In this document: positions 18,204 to 28,941 of the stretch, piece by piece
How the letters are laid out: the number at the start of each line of letters is the position of its first letter
Position numbering within the stretch: position 1 is the stretch's first letter
NCBI RefSeq assembly: GCF_001695835.1
Contig: NZ_MBSO01000006.1
Location: 103,224-167,223 of the forward strand
DNA from: Ensifer sp. LC11
GTDB taxonomy: Bacteria; Pseudomonadota; Alphaproteobacteria; Rhizobiales; Rhizobiaceae
Length of the DNA stretch: 64,000 bases
Direction of reading: 5' to 3'
The notes under the pieces: generated by a model
The model's database searches: none
What the model was told of the DNA's origin: nothing
Seen by the model: the letters and a program-made list of their open reading frames with translations, nothing else
Program-made: the position numbers and the translations under genes

Positions 18204-18976
18204 GCAAGAGACACGCTCTCGTCACGGGCGCGGGAAGCGGGATCGGCAGGGCGATCGCGCTTGCACTTGCCGCCGACGGGCATGTCGTCAGCCTTGCCGG
18301 GCGCCGCGCGGCACCCCTCGAAGCCGTGCGAGAGCAAATCCGCGTGTCGGGGGGCGAAGCCTACGTCCATCACGGATTTGACGTCACCGACCCTGCATCT
18401 GTCGACCGCGGCATCACGGCCGCGATCGCCAGCGCCGGCGACATCGCCGTTCTCGTCAACTGCGCCGGCGAGGCGCCCTCGGCGCCATTCGAGAAAACCG
18501 ATCTTGCACTCTGGCAGCGCGTGCTCACCATCAATCTGACGGGCGTCTTTCTCGTGACTCAGGCAGCCCTTGCCTCGGTGCGTCGGGCCGGAAACGGGCG
18601 GATCGTCAATGTCGCGAGCACGGCAGGCCTCACCGGCTACGCCTATGTTTCGGCCTATTGCGCCTCGAAACACGGCGTCATCGGCCTGACGCGGGCGCTG
18701 GCGCTCGAGCTCGCGCGCACCGACGTGACCGTCAACGCCGTCTGCCCCGGCTTCACCGACACGCCGCTGATCGACGGCGCACTCGATACGATCAGCGAGA
18801 AGACCGGTCGTCCGCGCGAGGAGGCGCGCGCCAGCCTCGCACGCTCCAATCCGCAAGGGCGCCTGGTGACGCCGGATGAGGTCGCCGACACCGTCTCGTG
18901 GCTCGTATCGGAGAAGGCAAGCGCGATTACCGGCCAGGCGATCGCCGTTGCCGGCGGCGAAGTTCTCGGAGGATAG
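18200..18976 (+). CDS. Short-chain dehydrogenase (3-hydroxyacyl-CoA type)
   Basis: Classical SDR of 258 residues: [11 protein letters not shown] cofactor motif near residue 9, NCAG motif, catalytic serine in VASTAGLTG and the YCASKHG Tyr-Lys pair, with the PGFTDTPL loop. In the middle of the 2-aminobenzoyl-CoA operon it probably oxidises or reduces a ring or ring-opened hydroxy/oxo acyl-CoA intermediate. It resembles the 3-hydroxyacyl-CoA dehydrogenases of such pathways; the precise substrate is unproven. Translationally coupled to the monooxygenase. Confidence 0.87.
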   Translation: MSKRHALVTGAGSGIGRAIALALAADGHVVSLAGRRAAPLEAVREQIRVSGGEAYVHHGFDVTDPASVDRGITAAIASAGDIAVLVNCAGEAPSAPFEKTDLALWQRVLTINLTGVFLVTQAALASVRRAGNGRIVNVASTAGLTGYAYVSAYCASKHGVIGLTRALALELARTDVTVNAVCPGFTDTPLIDGALDTISEKTGRPREEARASLARSNPQGRLVTPDEVADTVSWLVSEKASAITGQAIAVAGGEVLGG

Positions 18977-18978
18977 AG

Positions 18979-19821
18979 ATGACAAACCCGATGCAGGCCA
19001 AGAAGCGCCCCTTTAGGGATCACAAGGCGAAGCACTTCCTGTTCGAGACCGACGCCGACGGCCGGGTCGCGACGATCACGCTCAACCGTCCGGAAAAGAA
19101 GAATCCGCTGACCTTCGAGAGCTACGAGGAACTTGTCGACCTCTTCCGATCGCTCGGTCGCGCCAGCGATGTGCGCGCCGTGGTGCTGACCGGCGCCAAT
19201 GACAACTTCTCCTCCGGCGGCGACGTCTTCGAGATCATCGAGCCGCTCACGCGCATGGCGATGCCTGATCTACTCGATTTCACCCGCATGACCGGCGATC
19301 TGGTGCGCCAGATCCGTGCCTGCCCGCAGCCCGTCATATCAGCCGTCGACGGCATCTGCGCCGGCGCCGGGGCAATCCTGGCTATGGCCTCGGATTTCCG
19401 TGTGGCGACGCCGGAAGCAACGACCGCATTTCTTTTCACCCGCGTCGGGCTGGCGGGTGCCGACATGGGCGCCTGCGGTATCCTTCCCCGCATCATCGGC
19501 CAGGGCCGCGCCGCCGAACTGCTCTTCACCGGCCGGGTCATGACGGCGACGGAAGGCCATGCCTGGGGCTTCTACAACGCCCTGCACGAACGTCCATCGC
19601 TGCTTGCCGAGTCGCAAAAGTTCGCACGCGCGATTGCCGACGGTCCCTGGTTTGCCCATGCGATGACCAAGAAGATGCTCGACCAGGAATGGGCGATGGG
19701 CATCGACCAGTTGATCGAGTCCGAGGCCCAGGCACAGGCCATCTGCATGGCGACCGGCGACTTCCGACGCGCCTTCGAGGCCTTTGCCGCCAAGGCAAAG
19801 CCGGAATTCAAGGGAAACTGA
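18979..19821 (+). CDS. Crotonase-family protein lacking both hydratase glutamates (candidate ring hydrolase)
   Basis: Enoyl-CoA hydratase/isomerase fold, 280 residues from ATG 18979 (GGAGG eight bases before). The oxyanion regions are present (NFSSGGDV and ICAGAGA), but the residues matching the two acid/base glutamates of classical hydratases are replaced: the first lies in GAGAI, the second in FLFTR. An aspartate stands in the following AGADMGACG loop. That pattern resembles crotonases that open rings or catalyse other reactions, so it may hydrolyse the alicyclic ring intermediate rather than hydrate a double bond. Position right after the SDR in the operon fits. Reaction is inference. Confidence 0.83.
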   Translation: MTNPMQAKKRPFRDHKAKHFLFETDADGRVATITLNRPEKKNPLTFESYEELVDLFRSLGRASDVRAVVLTGANDNFSSGGDVFEIIEPLTRMAMPDLLDFTRMTGDLVRQIRACPQPVISAVDGICAGAGAILAMASDFRVATPEATTAFLFTRVGLAGADMGACGILPRIIGQGRAAELLFTGRVMTATEGHAWGFYNALHERPSLLAESQKFARAIADGPWFAHAMTKKMLDQEWAMGIDQLIESEAQAQAICMATGDFRRAFEAFAAKAKPEFKGN

Positions 19822-19823
19822 CG

Positions 19824-21020
19824 ATGGGCTCCCATGACGTGGCTTTGCGCCCACCGACCCGTGACCATCTCGATTGGCCCTTCTACGAGGACAGACACCG
19901 CGCGCTTGCCGCCGAACTGGATGGCTTCGTTGCCGGCGGTGGGTTGAGCGAAGTCGACCACCGCGATGTCGACGCTGCCTGCCGGCATCTGGTCAAGGCC
20001 CTCGGTGAAGCCGGCGTGCTTCGCCATTGCGTGCCGAAAACCTTCGGTGGCGCGAGTGACGAGATCGACAGCCGGACGCTCTGCCTCGTGCGCGAAACGC
20101 TTGCCTACAGCGACGGGCTTGCCGACTTTGCCTTCGCCATGCAGGGGCTTGGCACCGGCGCGATCAGCCTTTCCGGCTCCGATGCGCTGAAGCGGCAGGT
20201 CCTGCCAAAGGTGGCGAGCGGCGAATGGATTTCCGCCTTCGCGCTGTCCGAACCCGACGCGGGCTCTGACGTCGCGGCGATGGCCTGCGCGGCCCGACGT
20301 GATGGCGACGACGTCGTGCTCGATGGCGAGAAGACCTGGATCTCCAACGGCGGTATCGCGGACGTCTACACCGTTTTTGCCCGCACCGGCGAAGCGCCGG
20401 GCACGCGCGGTATCTCCGCCTTCGTCGTCTTTGCCGACACGCCGGGCTTCACGATCGCCGAGCGCATCGAGACGATCGCGCCGCATCCGCTTGCCCGGCT
20501 TGCCTTCGACAATTGCCGCATCCCGGCGTCGCAGCTTCTTGGGTCCCCCGGCGAAGGCTTCAAGATCGCCATGCGCACGCTCGACATCTTCCGCCCCTCG
20601 GTGGCTGCCGCCGCGATCGGCTTTGCCCGCCGAGCGCTCGACGAGGCGGTGGCGCACGCGAAGAGCCGCAAGATGTTCGGCGCGACGCTTGCCGATCTGC
20701 CGACCGCACAAAGCACACTCGGCGAGATGGCGACCGCAATCGATGCCGCGGCACTTCTGACCTGCCGCACGGCGTGGCAACGCGACGTCCAGAAGCGGCC
20801 GACGACACGGGAAGCGGCAATGGCCAAGATGACGGCGACCGAGAATGCGCAATGGGTGATCGACCAGGCGCTGCAGCTCTTCGGCGGCCGCGGCGTGCGC
20901 GTCGGCGAGATCACCGAGCGGCTCTACCGCGAGATCCGGGCGCTGCGCATCTATGAGGGTGCGACCGAGGTTCAAAAGCTCATCATCGGCCGGGAGCTGA
21001 TGAAGGGCACGGACAAGTAA
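19824..21020 (+). CDS. Acyl-CoA dehydrogenase
   Basis: FAD acyl-CoA dehydrogenase, 398 residues from ATG 19824. [11 protein letters not shown] and [10 protein letters not shown] flavin motifs are present, as is the C-terminal catalytic-base region [19 protein letters not shown]. It starts 2 bases after the crotonase stop. It presumably desaturates a ring or chain intermediate made by the preceding enzymes. It is clearly different from the glutaryl-CoA dehydrogenase that follows. Confidence 0.88.
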   Translation: MGSHDVALRPPTRDHLDWPFYEDRHRALAAELDGFVAGGGLSEVDHRDVDAACRHLVKALGEAGVLRHCVPKTFGGASDEIDSRTLCLVRETLAYSDGLADFAFAMQGLGTGAISLSGSDALKRQVLPKVASGEWISAFALSEPDAGSDVAAMACAARRDGDDVVLDGEKTWISNGGIADVYTVFARTGEAPGTRGISAFVVFADTPGFTIAERIETIAPHPLARLAFDNCRIPASQLLGSPGEGFKIAMRTLDIFRPSVAAAAIGFARRALDEAVAHAKSRKMFGATLADLPTAQSTLGEMATAIDAAALLTCRTAWQRDVQKRPTTREAAMAKMTATENAQWVIDQALQLFGGRGVRVGEITERLYREIRALRIYEGATEVQKLIIGRELMKGTDK

Positions 21021-21036
21021 CGAGAGGGTGTCGAAC

Positions 21037-22224
21037 ATGCACGGTTCGAAGGCGTCATTCGACTGGCAGGATCCGTTCAATCTGGATGCACAGTTGACGG
21101 AAGAAGAACGGATGGTGCGGCACACCGCTAAGGGCTATGCCGAAGACCGGCTAGCGCCTCGCGTGCAAGAGGCCTTCCGCCACGAGAAAACCGACCCTTC
21201 AATCTTCGCAGAGATGGGCGAACTCGGCCTGCTCGGTCCGATGGTCTCCGAAGACTACGGCGGAGCCGGTCTGAATTATGTCTCTTACGGCCTGATCGCC
21301 CGCGAGATCGAACGCATCGACAGCGGCTACCGCTCGATGATGAGCGTACAATCTTCCCTGGTGATCGTGCCTATCTATACCTTCGGCAGCGAAGCGCAGA
21401 AGCGCAAATACCTGCCGGGACTGATTGCCGGCACGAAGATCGGTTGCTTCGGCCTCACAGAGCCCGATCATGGTTCCGATCCCGGCTCGATGATCACCCG
21501 CGCCGCCAAGGTCGATGGCGGCTATCTGCTCTCGGGATCCAAGACCTGGATCTCCAATGCGCCGATCGCCGACGTCTTCGTCGTCTGGGCGAAAACCGCC
21601 GATGGCGTCATCCACGGCTTCATCCTCGAGAAGGGATGGAAGGGGCTCAGCGCGCCCGCGATCCATGGCAAGGTGGGTCTGAGGGCCTCAATCACCGGCC
21701 AGATCGTCATGGACGAGGTCTTCGTGCCGGATGAGAACATGCTGCCCGAGGTGACCGGGCTGAAAGGTCCCTTCACCTGCCTCAATTCTGCGCGCTTCGG
21801 CATCGCCTGGGGCGCGCTTGGGGCGGCGGAGTCCTGCTACGAGACGGCACGCCAATACGTCATCGACCGCAAGCAGTTCGGTCGGCCATTGGCTGCCAAC
21901 CAGCTGATCCAGAAGAAGCTGGCGGACATGGCGACCGAAATCGCTCTTGGTCTCCAAGGGTGTCTGCGCCTCGGACGAATGAAGGACGAAGGCAATCCGC
22001 CGGTCGAGCTGACGTCGATCCTCAAGCGTAATTCCTGCGGCAAGGCGCTGGAAATCGCCAGAACCGCCCGCGACATGCTCGGCGGCAACGGCATTTCGGA
22101 CGAATTTCCGGTGGCCCGCCACCTCGTCAACCTCGAAGTGGTCAACACCTATGAGGGCACGCACGACATCCATGCGCTGATCCTCGGGCGGGCCATCACC
22201 GGCATCGCCGCCTTTGCAAACTGA
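21037..22224 (+). CDS. Glutaryl-CoA dehydrogenase
   Basis: Decarboxylating acyl-CoA dehydrogenase converting glutaryl-CoA to crotonyl-CoA and CO2. The 395-residue protein has [15 protein letters not shown], which contains the arginine that holds the free carboxylate in glutaryl-CoA dehydrogenases, [15 protein letters not shown], and [20 protein letters not shown] with the catalytic glutamate. ATG 21037 is preferred over GTG 21028 because GAGAGG lies at the right distance. Its presence implies the ring carbons pass through glutaryl-CoA, so the pathway ends in crotonyl-CoA and acetyl-CoA. Confidence 0.88.
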   Translation: MHGSKASFDWQDPFNLDAQLTEEERMVRHTAKGYAEDRLAPRVQEAFRHEKTDPSIFAEMGELGLLGPMVSEDYGGAGLNYVSYGLIAREIERIDSGYRSMMSVQSSLVIVPIYTFGSEAQKRKYLPGLIAGTKIGCFGLTEPDHGSDPGSMITRAAKVDGGYLLSGSKTWISNAPIADVFVVWAKTADGVIHGFILEKGWKGLSAPAIHGKVGLRASITGQIVMDEVFVPDENMLPEVTGLKGPFTCLNSARFGIAWGALGAAESCYETARQYVIDRKQFGRPLAANQLIQKKLADMATEIALGLQGCLRLGRMKDEGNPPVELTSILKRNSCGKALEIARTARDMLGGNGISDEFPVARHLVNLEVVNTYEGTHDIHALILGRAITGIAAFAN

Positions 22225-22235
22225 GGCCGGACTCG

Positions 22236-22664
22236 ATGTACAGAACCAAAAGGCCGCTTAGGTTCGGGGACTGTGACCCCTCTGGGATCGCCTACTTCCC
22301 GTCCTACCTCAACATCCTTGTCGGGGTGACCGAGGACTTCTTCGCGTCGCTCGGCTTTCCCTGGAGGGCGATGAACGACGAGCGGCGGATCGGGGTGCCG
22401 ACGGTGCGCCTTGACCTCACCTTCATTCGGCCGGGCTTTCAGGGCGACGAGCTTGATTTCGCGCTCGCGGTCCGCGCCATCGGCTGGTCGTCGCTCGATA
22501 TGGAGCATACGGTCTTGGCAAAAGACACCATGCTCTGGACGGCAAAACAGCGGGTCGTTGCCACCTCGCTCGACAAACACGCTTCTTTGGCCTGGCCGGA
22601 CGATGTCCGCGCTGCGCTGACACAACATCTGGAGACGACCGATGCACACCATCCTGCAACCTGA
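22236..22664 (+). CDS. Hotdog-fold acyl-CoA thioesterase
   Basis: 142-residue protein of the 4-hydroxybenzoyl-CoA thioesterase family. The motif GDCDPSGIAYFPSYLNI holds the usual active-site aspartate near residue 16. In a CoA-based aromatic pathway it probably frees trapped CoA from dead-end thioesters, as has been proposed for similar enzymes next to benzoyl- and 2-aminobenzoyl-CoA genes. Its end overlaps the RidA-like gene by 23 bases. Confidence 0.82.
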   Translation: MYRTKRPLRFGDCDPSGIAYFPSYLNILVGVTEDFFASLGFPWRAMNDERRIGVPTVRLDLTFIRPGFQGDELDFALAVRAIGWSSLDMEHTVLAKDTMLWTAKQRVVATSLDKHASLAWPDDVRAALTQHLETTDAHHPAT

Positions 22665-23037
22665 AGGCTGGGCAAAGCCCATCGGCTACGCCAACGGCGT
22701 GGCTGCAACGGGCCGCACCGTTTTCGTCGGCGGTCAGATCGGCTGGAACGAGCAGTCCGAGTTCGAGACCGACGATTTCGTCGAGCAGGTGCGCCAGACG
22801 CTGAAGAATGTTGTTGCCGTGCTTGCCGCCGGCGGCGCCGAGCCGCATCACATCACCACGATGACCTGGTACTTCACAGACAAGCAGGAATATGTCGGCA
22901 ATCTGCGCGGCATCGGCCAGGCCTACCGCGAAACCATCGGCCGGCATTTCCCGGCCATGGCGGCAATGCAGGTGGTCGCGCTCGTCGAAGACCGCGCCAA
23001 GATCGAGATCCAGGCCACGGCCGTCATCCCCGATTGA
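22642..23037 (+). CDS. RidA (YjgF/YER057c)-family protein lacking the catalytic arginine
   Basis: 131-residue single-domain protein of the RidA fold: GRTVFVGGQIGWNE at the second strand, FVEQVRQTLKNVVAVLAAGGA, and a C-terminal KIEIQATAVI. In active imine deaminases the segment is FPARS with a key arginine; here it is FPAMAAMQV, so that arginine is a methionine. It is therefore unlikely to be a standard 2-iminobutanoate deaminase. It sits between the thioesterase and the hydratase/dehydrogenase fusion in the 2-aminobenzoyl-CoA operon, where an enamine-type amino group must be lost; its true role is unknown. Confidence 0.87.
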   Translation: MHTILQPEGWAKPIGYANGVAATGRTVFVGGQIGWNEQSEFETDDFVEQVRQTLKNVVAVLAAGGAEPHHITTMTWYFTDKQEYVGNLRGIGQAYRETIGRHFPAMAAMQVVALVEDRAKIEIQATAVIPD

Positions 23038-23047
23038 GGCTGCGAAG

Positions 23048-25023
23048 ATGTCCGAGATCCAATTTTCGGAAAGCGTTTCCGCCGGGCTTGAAGACGGTGT
23101 TCTCGTCGTCACCATCGACAACCCGCCGGTCAATGCGCTTTCCGCGCATGTCCGCGCCGGCCTGAGGGCGGCGCTCGATCATGCGGCCGGGCTCCCCGCA
23201 ATAAAGGGCGTCATCGTAACGGGCGCCGGCAGCACCTTCATCGGTGGAGCGGATATCAAGGAGTTCGGCAGGCCACCGGTCGAACCGACACTTCCTGATG
23301 TCATCGAACGCATCGAGACATCAGACAAGCCGGTCATCTCTGCCGTCAACGGCGCAGCCCTTGGCGGCGGCTGCGAGGTGGCGCTCGCCTGCCATGGCCG
23401 CATCGCCGGCGAAAAGGCTTCGTTCGGTCTGCCTGAAGTGAAGCTCGGCCTCGTTCCGGGCGCCGGCGGGACGCAGCGCCTGCCGCGCCTGATCGGCCTG
23501 ATCGCGGCAATCGACCTCATCGGAACGGGACGCGCCGTCAAGACGGCCGAAGCCGTTACGCTCGGTCTTGCCGATGGCATCGCCAAGGACCCCATAGCTG
23601 CCGCGCTGGCTTTCATACGCAAACATGCCGGCAAGCCACTCCGCCGGACGGGCATGATCGCGGCTCCGTCCGCAGACTCGGCGGCCTTCGACGCCGAGGC
23701 AGCCAAGGTCCTGGCGAGAGCCCGCGGCCAATATGCCCCCGGTGAGGCCATTCGTCTCGTCAAGGCGGCCGGTGAACTCACCTTGCAACAGGGACTGGCC
23801 GAGGAACGCGCCACTTTCCTGCGCTTGCGCGATTCCGCCCAATCCGCTGCCCTCAGGCACGTGTTCTTTGCCGAACGCTCAGCCGGCAAGGTCGAGGGGC
23901 TCGACACGGCTTCCGCGCGCAGGATCGAGACGGTCGGCGTGGTCGGCACCGGGCTGATGGGATCCGGCATCGCGGTCTCCGCCTTGACCTCCGGCTACCG
24001 CCTGGTCGCGCTGGAGCAGACGCAAGAAGCGGCCGCGAGCGGGCGGGCACGCATTACCGAGACCCTCGACAAGGCCGTGCGCTCCGGACGATTGACTGCG
24101 GCCGGCCGCGACGACTGCGACGCGCGGCTGCAGACGACCGCGGAAGCCGGAGACCTCGCCGCCGCCGATCTCGTGATCGAAGCGGTGTTCGACGACCTGC
24201 AAGTGAAGACGGACTTGTTCCGGAAGCTCGACGGCATCGTCGCTCCCGGCGCCATTCTCGCGACAAATACGAGCTACCTCGATCCCGATGCGATTGCAGC
24301 GGCCACCGCCGATCCATCGCGGATGGTCGGATTGCACTTCTTCTCGCCCGCCAACGTCATGCGGCTCGTCGAAGTCGTCGAGTGTGCGAAGACGGCGCCC
24401 GAGGTGCTGGCGAGCGCACTTGCCTTCGTCAAACGCCTCGGCAAGCTGCCGATCGTATGTGGCGTCACCGAAGGCTTCATCGGCAACCGCATTTTCTCCG
24501 CCTATCGCCGCGAGGCGGAGTTCATGCTGGAAGATGGGGCGCTGCCGCAGGAGATCGACGCTGCGCTCGAAGCCTATGGCTTCCCGATGGGCATCTTCGC
24601 CGTCAACGACATGGCGGGCCTCGAAATTGCCTGGGCGCGCCGCAAACGTCAGGCGGCAACGCGCGATCCTGCCGCCCGTTACGTCGAGATCGCCGATAGG
24701 CTCTGCGAGGCCGGTCGCCTCGGCCGCAAGAATGGTCGCGGCTGGTACGCCTACCCCAATGGCGAACGCACCGTCGATTCCGAAGTAACGGCAATTATCG
24801 AGGCGGAGCGGACCACCAAGAAGATCACGCCGCGCACATTTGCAGCGGAGGAGATCATGGGTCGGCTTTTGAAGGCGATGGTCGATGAAGGCAGGGCGTT
24901 GCTTGCCGAAGGCATCGCGGCCCGCGCGAGCGACATCGATCTGGTGATGATCAACGGCTACGGCTTTCCAGCGCACAAGGGCGGGCCGATGTTTGCCGCA
25001 GAGCAGGGCAAGGATCTTACAGC

Positions 25024-25027
<4 letters not shown>
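23048..25027 (+). CDS. Bifunctional enoyl-CoA hydratase/3-hydroxyacyl-CoA dehydrogenase
   Basis: 659-residue fusion. Residues about 1-190 form a crotonase domain with both catalytic glutamates intact (GGGCEVALAC and FGLPEVKLG). A NAD-binding domain begins near residue 298 (VGVVGTGLMGSGIAVSAL) and is followed by the 3-hydroxyacyl-CoA dehydrogenase part with HFFSPANVMRLVEVV and GFIGNRIFSAYRREAEF. It should carry out hydration and oxidation of unsaturated acyl-CoA to 3-oxoacyl-CoA, feeding the thiolase. ATG 23048 is chosen; the long upstream extension is antiphase to ridA. It overlaps the thiolase start by ATGA. Confidence 0.9.
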
Positions 25028-26226
<1,199 letters not shown>

Positions 26227-26319
26227 CGCCGCCAAGGCACCCGCATCCTCCAGCGTTGATCGCAGACTGACAGCCGTGATAGGACGATCGAATGGGCAAT
26301 CGCACCCAGGGCGCCTGAT

Positions 26320-26500
26320 CGCTGATCTCGACCCCGATGCGGACCTTGGCGAGGTCCGCCTGCATCAGCTCCGCCGCGCGCCGTACGTTCGGCAGGTGGG
26401 GACGGCTGACGGGCACCGCCCAGATTTTCATCTTCATGTCTTTGACGCCGGCGTCCTCCAGCTGTTTCTTTGCGGCCCCTGGATCGCTGTAGCGATACCG
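26320..26500 (-). pseudogene. Internal fragment of a peptide-type ABC substrate-binding protein
   Basis: Read leftwards, the sequence gives YSDPGAAKKQLEDAGVKD, then MKMKIWAVPVSRPHLPNVRR and AAELMQADLAKVRIGVEI, which matches the central part of DppA-like (family 5) binding proteins. Both the N-terminal and C-terminal parts are missing, so this is only a remnant. It points opposite to the N-terminal remnant at 26715-26985, which implies an inversion or two separate decayed genes. Confidence 0.65.
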
Positions 26501-26568
26501 CGCAGTACGGCAGGCGCTGGCTTTGTCCTTGAAAACATCCGGCAGTGCGGAATCCAGTCGCTCCAGGA

Positions 26569-26612
26569 TTGTCGACAACCTTATTATAAATAGTACTCAT
26601 AATTGTCGACAA
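26569..26612. promoter_or_regulatory. Duplicated TTGTCGACAA operator-like palindrome
   Basis: The perfect 10-bp palindrome TTGTCGACAA occurs at 26569-26578 and 26603-26612, 34 bases apart (close to three helical turns) and separated by an AT-rich spacer with -10-like TATAAA. A partial copy (TTGACAA) follows at about 26618. The spacing and symmetry resemble a regulator site, possibly of the GntR type, left beside the decayed binding-protein genes. No regulator gene is adjacent. Confidence 0.5.
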
Positions 26613-26714
26613 ATTCGTTGACAAACCTCCTTGGTGTGCGATGGTGCCGATCAGCAGCAACGAGCTAGGGAGGAGCAGGTTGATGCAAGGTCTTCGGAAG
26701 ACCGTCGCGAAAGC

Positions 26715-26985
26715 GTGTTGGTGCGACTTTTGGCGACGGCCGCACACGCCAAGATGCTCCGCTGGGCCGGCCAGCCTGACATCGTCTCAACTGATCCCTA
26801 TTCCTGCGTCCCACATCGAACATCGGGTTTCTCGAGCACATCCATGATGGGGTGGTGAGAGACAAGCTGCGTTCGAGGCGGTGCCTGCGCCGGCTATCGA
26901 CTGACAGCTGACCGACAACAAGATTTGGCGTTTCAAGCTGCGTCGGGGCGTCAACTTGACTGCTTCGCTGGCCGATGACGCGAGT
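26715..26985 (+). pseudogene. N-terminal remnant of a peptide-type ABC substrate-binding protein
   Basis: In successive frames the plus strand gives VLVRLLATAAHAKMLRWAG (end of a signal peptide and start of mature protein), QPDIVSTDPYS, then NIGFLEHIHDGVVRDK, and later LTDNKIWRFKLRRGV. These line up in order with the first 110 residues or so of family 5 binding proteins, like the intact gene at 27190, but frame changes and a stop break them. It is probably a decayed paralogue of the gene that follows. Confidence 0.6.
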
Positions 26986-27189
26986 TGATCACGATCCCGG
27001 TGCACCGGTGTCGATGGCCCCAGGCGATAACCGACAAGATCGAGCAGGTTGTGTCCGCGCCGACGACAAGCCGCGCCATTCGCTGACCGGTACCGGCGAT
27101 TAGACATACGGCCTGCGAGCAGGCCTTGCCCCAAAAGAAAGAGATTCCCGTTCGAGGGAATAGGTGACTCAACCAAGGAGAACTGCAGA

Positions 27190-28749
27190 ATGCTCAAGAA
27201 ATTGACTCTCGCGGCCGTCATGTCGGTTGCGCTTTCCGCTGCGGGTCATGCGGAGACGCTCAAGTGGGGCGCCTCGCGCGATATCTATTCGCTCGACCCT
27301 TACTCTTATGGCGACAGCTACACGCTGTCTTTCCTCAACCACGTCTATGAAGGGCTTGTCCGCTATGACGCCGAACTGAAGATCGAGCCGGCGCTCGCGA
27401 CCTCCTGGGAGACCGTATCGGACACGGTCTGGCGGTTCCATCTGCGCGAGGGTGTTAAGTTCCACGACGGCGCCGAATTCACGGCGGACGACGTGATCGC
27501 CTCTCTCACGCGGGTCAGCGATCCCGCGTCTCCGCTCCGCGGCAACCTTCCCGCCTACAAGTCGGCGAAGAAGGTCGACGACCACACCGTCGATATCGAA
27601 CTCACCGGCCCCTATCCGCTGCTGCTGAACGACCTGACGAACATCCACGTTTTCGACGCTACCTGGCTCACCGACAACAACTCGCTGAAGCCGACCGACG
27701 TCGGCAAGAAAATCGAAGGCTACGCCACCTACCACACCAACGGCACGGGTCCGTTCAAGCTCGAGAGCCGCGCCCCCGACAGCAAGACCGTTCTCGTCAA
27801 GAACGATACGTGGTGGGACGAGTCGCAGTCCAATATAGATCGCATCGAGTTCACACCGATCGTCTCGGCCGCGACGCGCGTGGCCGCACTGTTGTCGGGC
27901 GAGGTCAACTTCACCGAGAATGCACCTGCACAGGATATTCCGCGCCTTGTCGCGCAGCCGGACCTCAAGGTTATGGAGCGCACCGACCTGCGCACCATCA
28001 TGGTCGGCTTCAACCGCAAGCCGAAACTTGCGAACGGCGACGACAACAAGTTCAACGATCTGCGTGTCCGTCAGGCTGTCGCACATGCGCTCGACAAGGA
28101 GCTCATCCAGAAGCGGGTCATGCGCGGCAAGTCGAGGATCGCGGGCGCGATCATCGCGCCTGAGATTCCGGGATATGTCGAAGCACTGGACACGGTGGTG
28201 CCGTTCGATCCCGAACTGTCGAAAAAGCTGCTCGCCGAGGCCGGCGCCAGCGATCTCCCCTTTACACTGGTCTGCACGAACGAGGCCTATGTCAACGAGG
28301 AGGAACTTTGCCAGAGTATCGTCAACATGCTGAGCCGCGCCGGTTTCAAACCGCAACTCGACATCGGCCCGACTGCCGCACAGGCGCCCAAGCGCACGGG
28401 TGGTCTGTCTGACGTCTACATCATCGGCTGGGCGAACGAGCCGATGCTCGACAGTTACTCGATCCTGCTCCAGATGATCGAGACGAGGAGCGACAAGGCG
28501 GGCGTCTTCAACTGGGGTGGCTGGAGCTATCCGGAGATTGACAGGCTGGTCGTCCAGGCATCGACCGAAATGGACCGAACGAAGCGGCTCGAACTGCAGA
28601 CCAAGGCACTCCAGATGGTCAAGGATGAAATGATCATGCTGCCGCTGCACCAGCAGCCGATGGCCTGGGTGATGAGCACCAAGATCGACCGGGTCGCTCA
28701 ACTGGCGGACAACAAGCCGCGCCACTGGCTGACTCATTTCGCGAAGTAG
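27190..28749 (+). CDS. Orphan peptide/opine-type ABC substrate-binding protein
   Basis: 519-residue periplasmic binding protein of family 5 (DppA-like). The signal peptide ends at AAGHA; the mature start ETLKWGASRDIYSLDPYSYG, the WRFHLREGVKFHDGAEFTADDV motif and FNDLRVRQAVAHALDKE are typical. AAGGAGA lies before ATG 27190. No permease or ATPase genes follow; a hairpin ends the unit. It may use the membrane parts of another transporter, or the partners were lost in the rearrangement just upstream. Ligand unknown. Confidence 0.88.
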   Translation: MLKKLTLAAVMSVALSAAGHAETLKWGASRDIYSLDPYSYGDSYTLSFLNHVYEGLVRYDAELKIEPALATSWETVSDTVWRFHLREGVKFHDGAEFTADDVIASLTRVSDPASPLRGNLPAYKSAKKVDDHTVDIELTGPYPLLLNDLTNIHVFDATWLTDNNSLKPTDVGKKIEGYATYHTNGTGPFKLESRAPDSKTVLVKNDTWWDESQSNIDRIEFTPIVSAATRVAALLSGEVNFTENAPAQDIPRLVAQPDLKVMERTDLRTIMVGFNRKPKLANGDDNKFNDLRVRQAVAHALDKELIQKRVMRGKSRIAGAIIAPEIPGYVEALDTVVPFDPELSKKLLAEAGASDLPFTLVCTNEAYVNEEELCQSIVNMLSRAGFKPQLDIGPTAAQAPKRTGGLSDVYIIGWANEPMLDSYSILLQMIETRSDKAGVFNWGGWSYPEIDRLVVQASTEMDRTKRLELQTKALQMVKDEMIMLPLHQQPMAWVMSTKIDRVAQLADNKPRHWLTHFAK

Positions 28750-28758
28750 CGCTCGTAC

Positions 28759-28787
28759 GGAGCTGGAACGCCAGGCGTTCCAGCTCC
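28759..28787 (+). terminator. Strong hairpin after the orphan binding protein
   Basis: GGAGCTGGAACGCC and GGCGTTCCAGCTCC form a 14-base perfect inverted repeat starting 10 bases after the stop. No long T run follows, so termination efficiency is uncertain. Confidence 0.55.
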
Positions 28788-28941
28788 GCCGTCCAATGTC
28801 CGCGGCAAAACGCCGAATTCGCGACGTGACTGAACATCGTCAACTAGCGGCGATCGCCGTGCGCGCATCGTTGGCAACCCCGTCACCACCGACCCATTCG
28901 CCGGCAATCGGGTTCTGGTGCAATGTCATGGACGGTTCCAT

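Noticed and set aside
22642..23037. RidA-like protein as a standard imine deaminase
   Set aside because: The arginine needed for that activity is a methionine in the FPAMA segment, so I do not claim the standard function.
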